Shown piece by piece: positions 39,960-40,254 of a stretch of 40,254 nt of DNA; within the stretch, counting starts at the first letter, position 1, and each line of letters begins with the position of its first letter. The position numbers and the translations under genes are program-made. A model generated the notes under the pieces. That model was not told where the DNA came from, did not search any database, and saw only the letters and a program-made list of their open reading frames with translations. The DNA lies in the NCBI GenBank assembly GCA_024638765.1, contig JAHEJT010000309.1, positions 1 to 40,254 on the forward strand. Reading direction: 5' to 3'. The DNA comes from Verrucomicrobiales bacterium. Lineage in GTDB: Bacteria > Verrucomicrobiota > Verrucomicrobiia > Verrucomicrobiales > DEV007.

Positions 39960-40254
39960 CTAGGCGATCCACCATATCAGAAAATAGACAAAGACCGGCG
40001 CGGTGAACGTGAGACTGTCGACCCGGTCGATTAGTCCGCCCATTCCCGGCAACATCGTGCTGCTGTCCTTTGCGCCGGAGTCACGCTTGATAGCCGACAT
40101 GTTGATATCACCAAAGAAGCCGGCCACCGCGATCACGAGTCCCGCGGCCACCGGCCCGAGCCACGGCTGCAGCGGTGCCGGCAACGCCGGCGCTCCCGGG
40201 GTCTTCCCAAGGGTAGTCAGCCATGGCGCCAGCATGACCGCCAGTCCGATCGTC
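39960..40254 (-). CDS. cdsA: Phosphatidate cytidylyltransferase, C-terminal part (5' end outside the window)
   Basis: The frame is open through the window edge; about 97 C-terminal residues are seen. GFFGDINMSAIKRDSGAKD followed by SSTMLPGMGGLIDRVDS is the CDP-diacylglycerol synthase signature (SxxKRxxxxKDxxxxxPGHGGxxDRxD), with the histidine of PGHGG replaced by methionine. Hydrophobic segments flank it (PVFVYFLIWW at the end). The enzyme makes CDP-diacylglycerol from CTP and phosphatidic acid in the inner membrane. The gene is followed by the CDP-alcohol phosphatidyltransferase. Confidence 0.92.
   Translation of the reverse strand, partial: TIGLAVMLAPWLTTLGKTPGAPALPAPLQPWLGPVAAGLVIAVAGFFGDINMSAIKRDSGAKDSSTMLPGMGGLIDRVDSLTFTAPVFVYFLIWWIA

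Noticed and set aside
1-40254. rRNA, tRNA, riboswitch, phage or insertion-sequence genes
   Set aside because: No sequence matching these was recognised on either strand by eye; a covariance-model scan was not possible here.

Overview
The window reads as a chromosomal stretch of a GC-rich member of the Planctomycetes-Verrucomicrobia-Chlamydiae group, most likely Verrucomicrobiota. Reasons: three complete formylglycine-type sulfatases plus two sulfatase fragments; two pairs of the PVC-typical DUF1549/DUF1553 ('PSCyt2/PSD1') and DUF1501 genes; a Tat-exported Gfo/Idh/MocA oxidoreductase; ThuA-like, PIG-L and malectin-like secreted proteins; a PEP-CTERM-like sorting tail; and a shared C-terminal tail ending in FMR(V/A)VIEE on two secreted proteins. 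No rRNA, tRNA, CRISPR array, phage gene or transposase was recognised. The group assignment is inference from gene content.

Layout. 1-4740: end of a sulfatase, a serine-hydrolase/SASA-esterase fusion and a tandem double alpha/beta hydrolase (+ strand). 4915-8264: a sulfatase and a Gfo/Idh/MocA oxidoreductase (- strand) separated by a dense cluster of palindromic repeats. 8555-11734: a large secreted CE2/SGNH-type esterase with accessory domains. 11841-15329: DUF1501 and SHD1-DUF1549-DUF1553 pair (- strand). 15500-17185: a scrap region with a deleted nucleotidyltransferase-like gene, a small intact partner, a sulfatase stub and repeats. 17186-19510: a sulfatase-esterase fusion. 20228-21370: a secreted FGE-fold protein without cysteine. 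21958-25083: a redox cassette (tandem flavodoxin-fold protein, 4-TM protein, ketopantoate-reductase-like protein). 25356-30131: a haem-bearing PSCyt1-DUF1549-DUF1553 protein and its DUF1501 partner. 30259-33978: PIG-L deacetylase, ThuA-like protein, malectin-domain protein. 34029-37338: DUF3592 protein, sulfatase, membrane coiled-coil zinc-ribbon protein. 37669-39279: a small protein and two truncated surface-protein genes abutting head to head. 39325-40254: CDP-alcohol phosphatidyltransferase and the end of cdsA (phospholipid synthesis).

How the genes fit. Many products carry export signals and hydrolyse sulfate or acyl esters, so the region looks like part of a scavenging repertoire for sulfated, acylated polysaccharides. 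Three proteins join two catalytic domains in one chain. The DUF1549/DUF1553-DUF1501 pairs are typical companions of such loci, but their biochemistry is unknown. The 21958-25083 cassette has overlapping genes and no obvious link to polysaccharides; it is the best candidate here for an undescribed functional unit.

The most striking non-genic signal is the load of interspersed repeats: nested palindromes that share AGTAG/CTACT-like ends but carry unrelated stems, GGAGTGC-bounded palindromes, hexamer and heptamer tandem repeats, a compact element with nested inverted repeats, and repeat-derived DNA inserted in frame into the sulfatase genes, apparently at the same two permissive protein positions in different genes.
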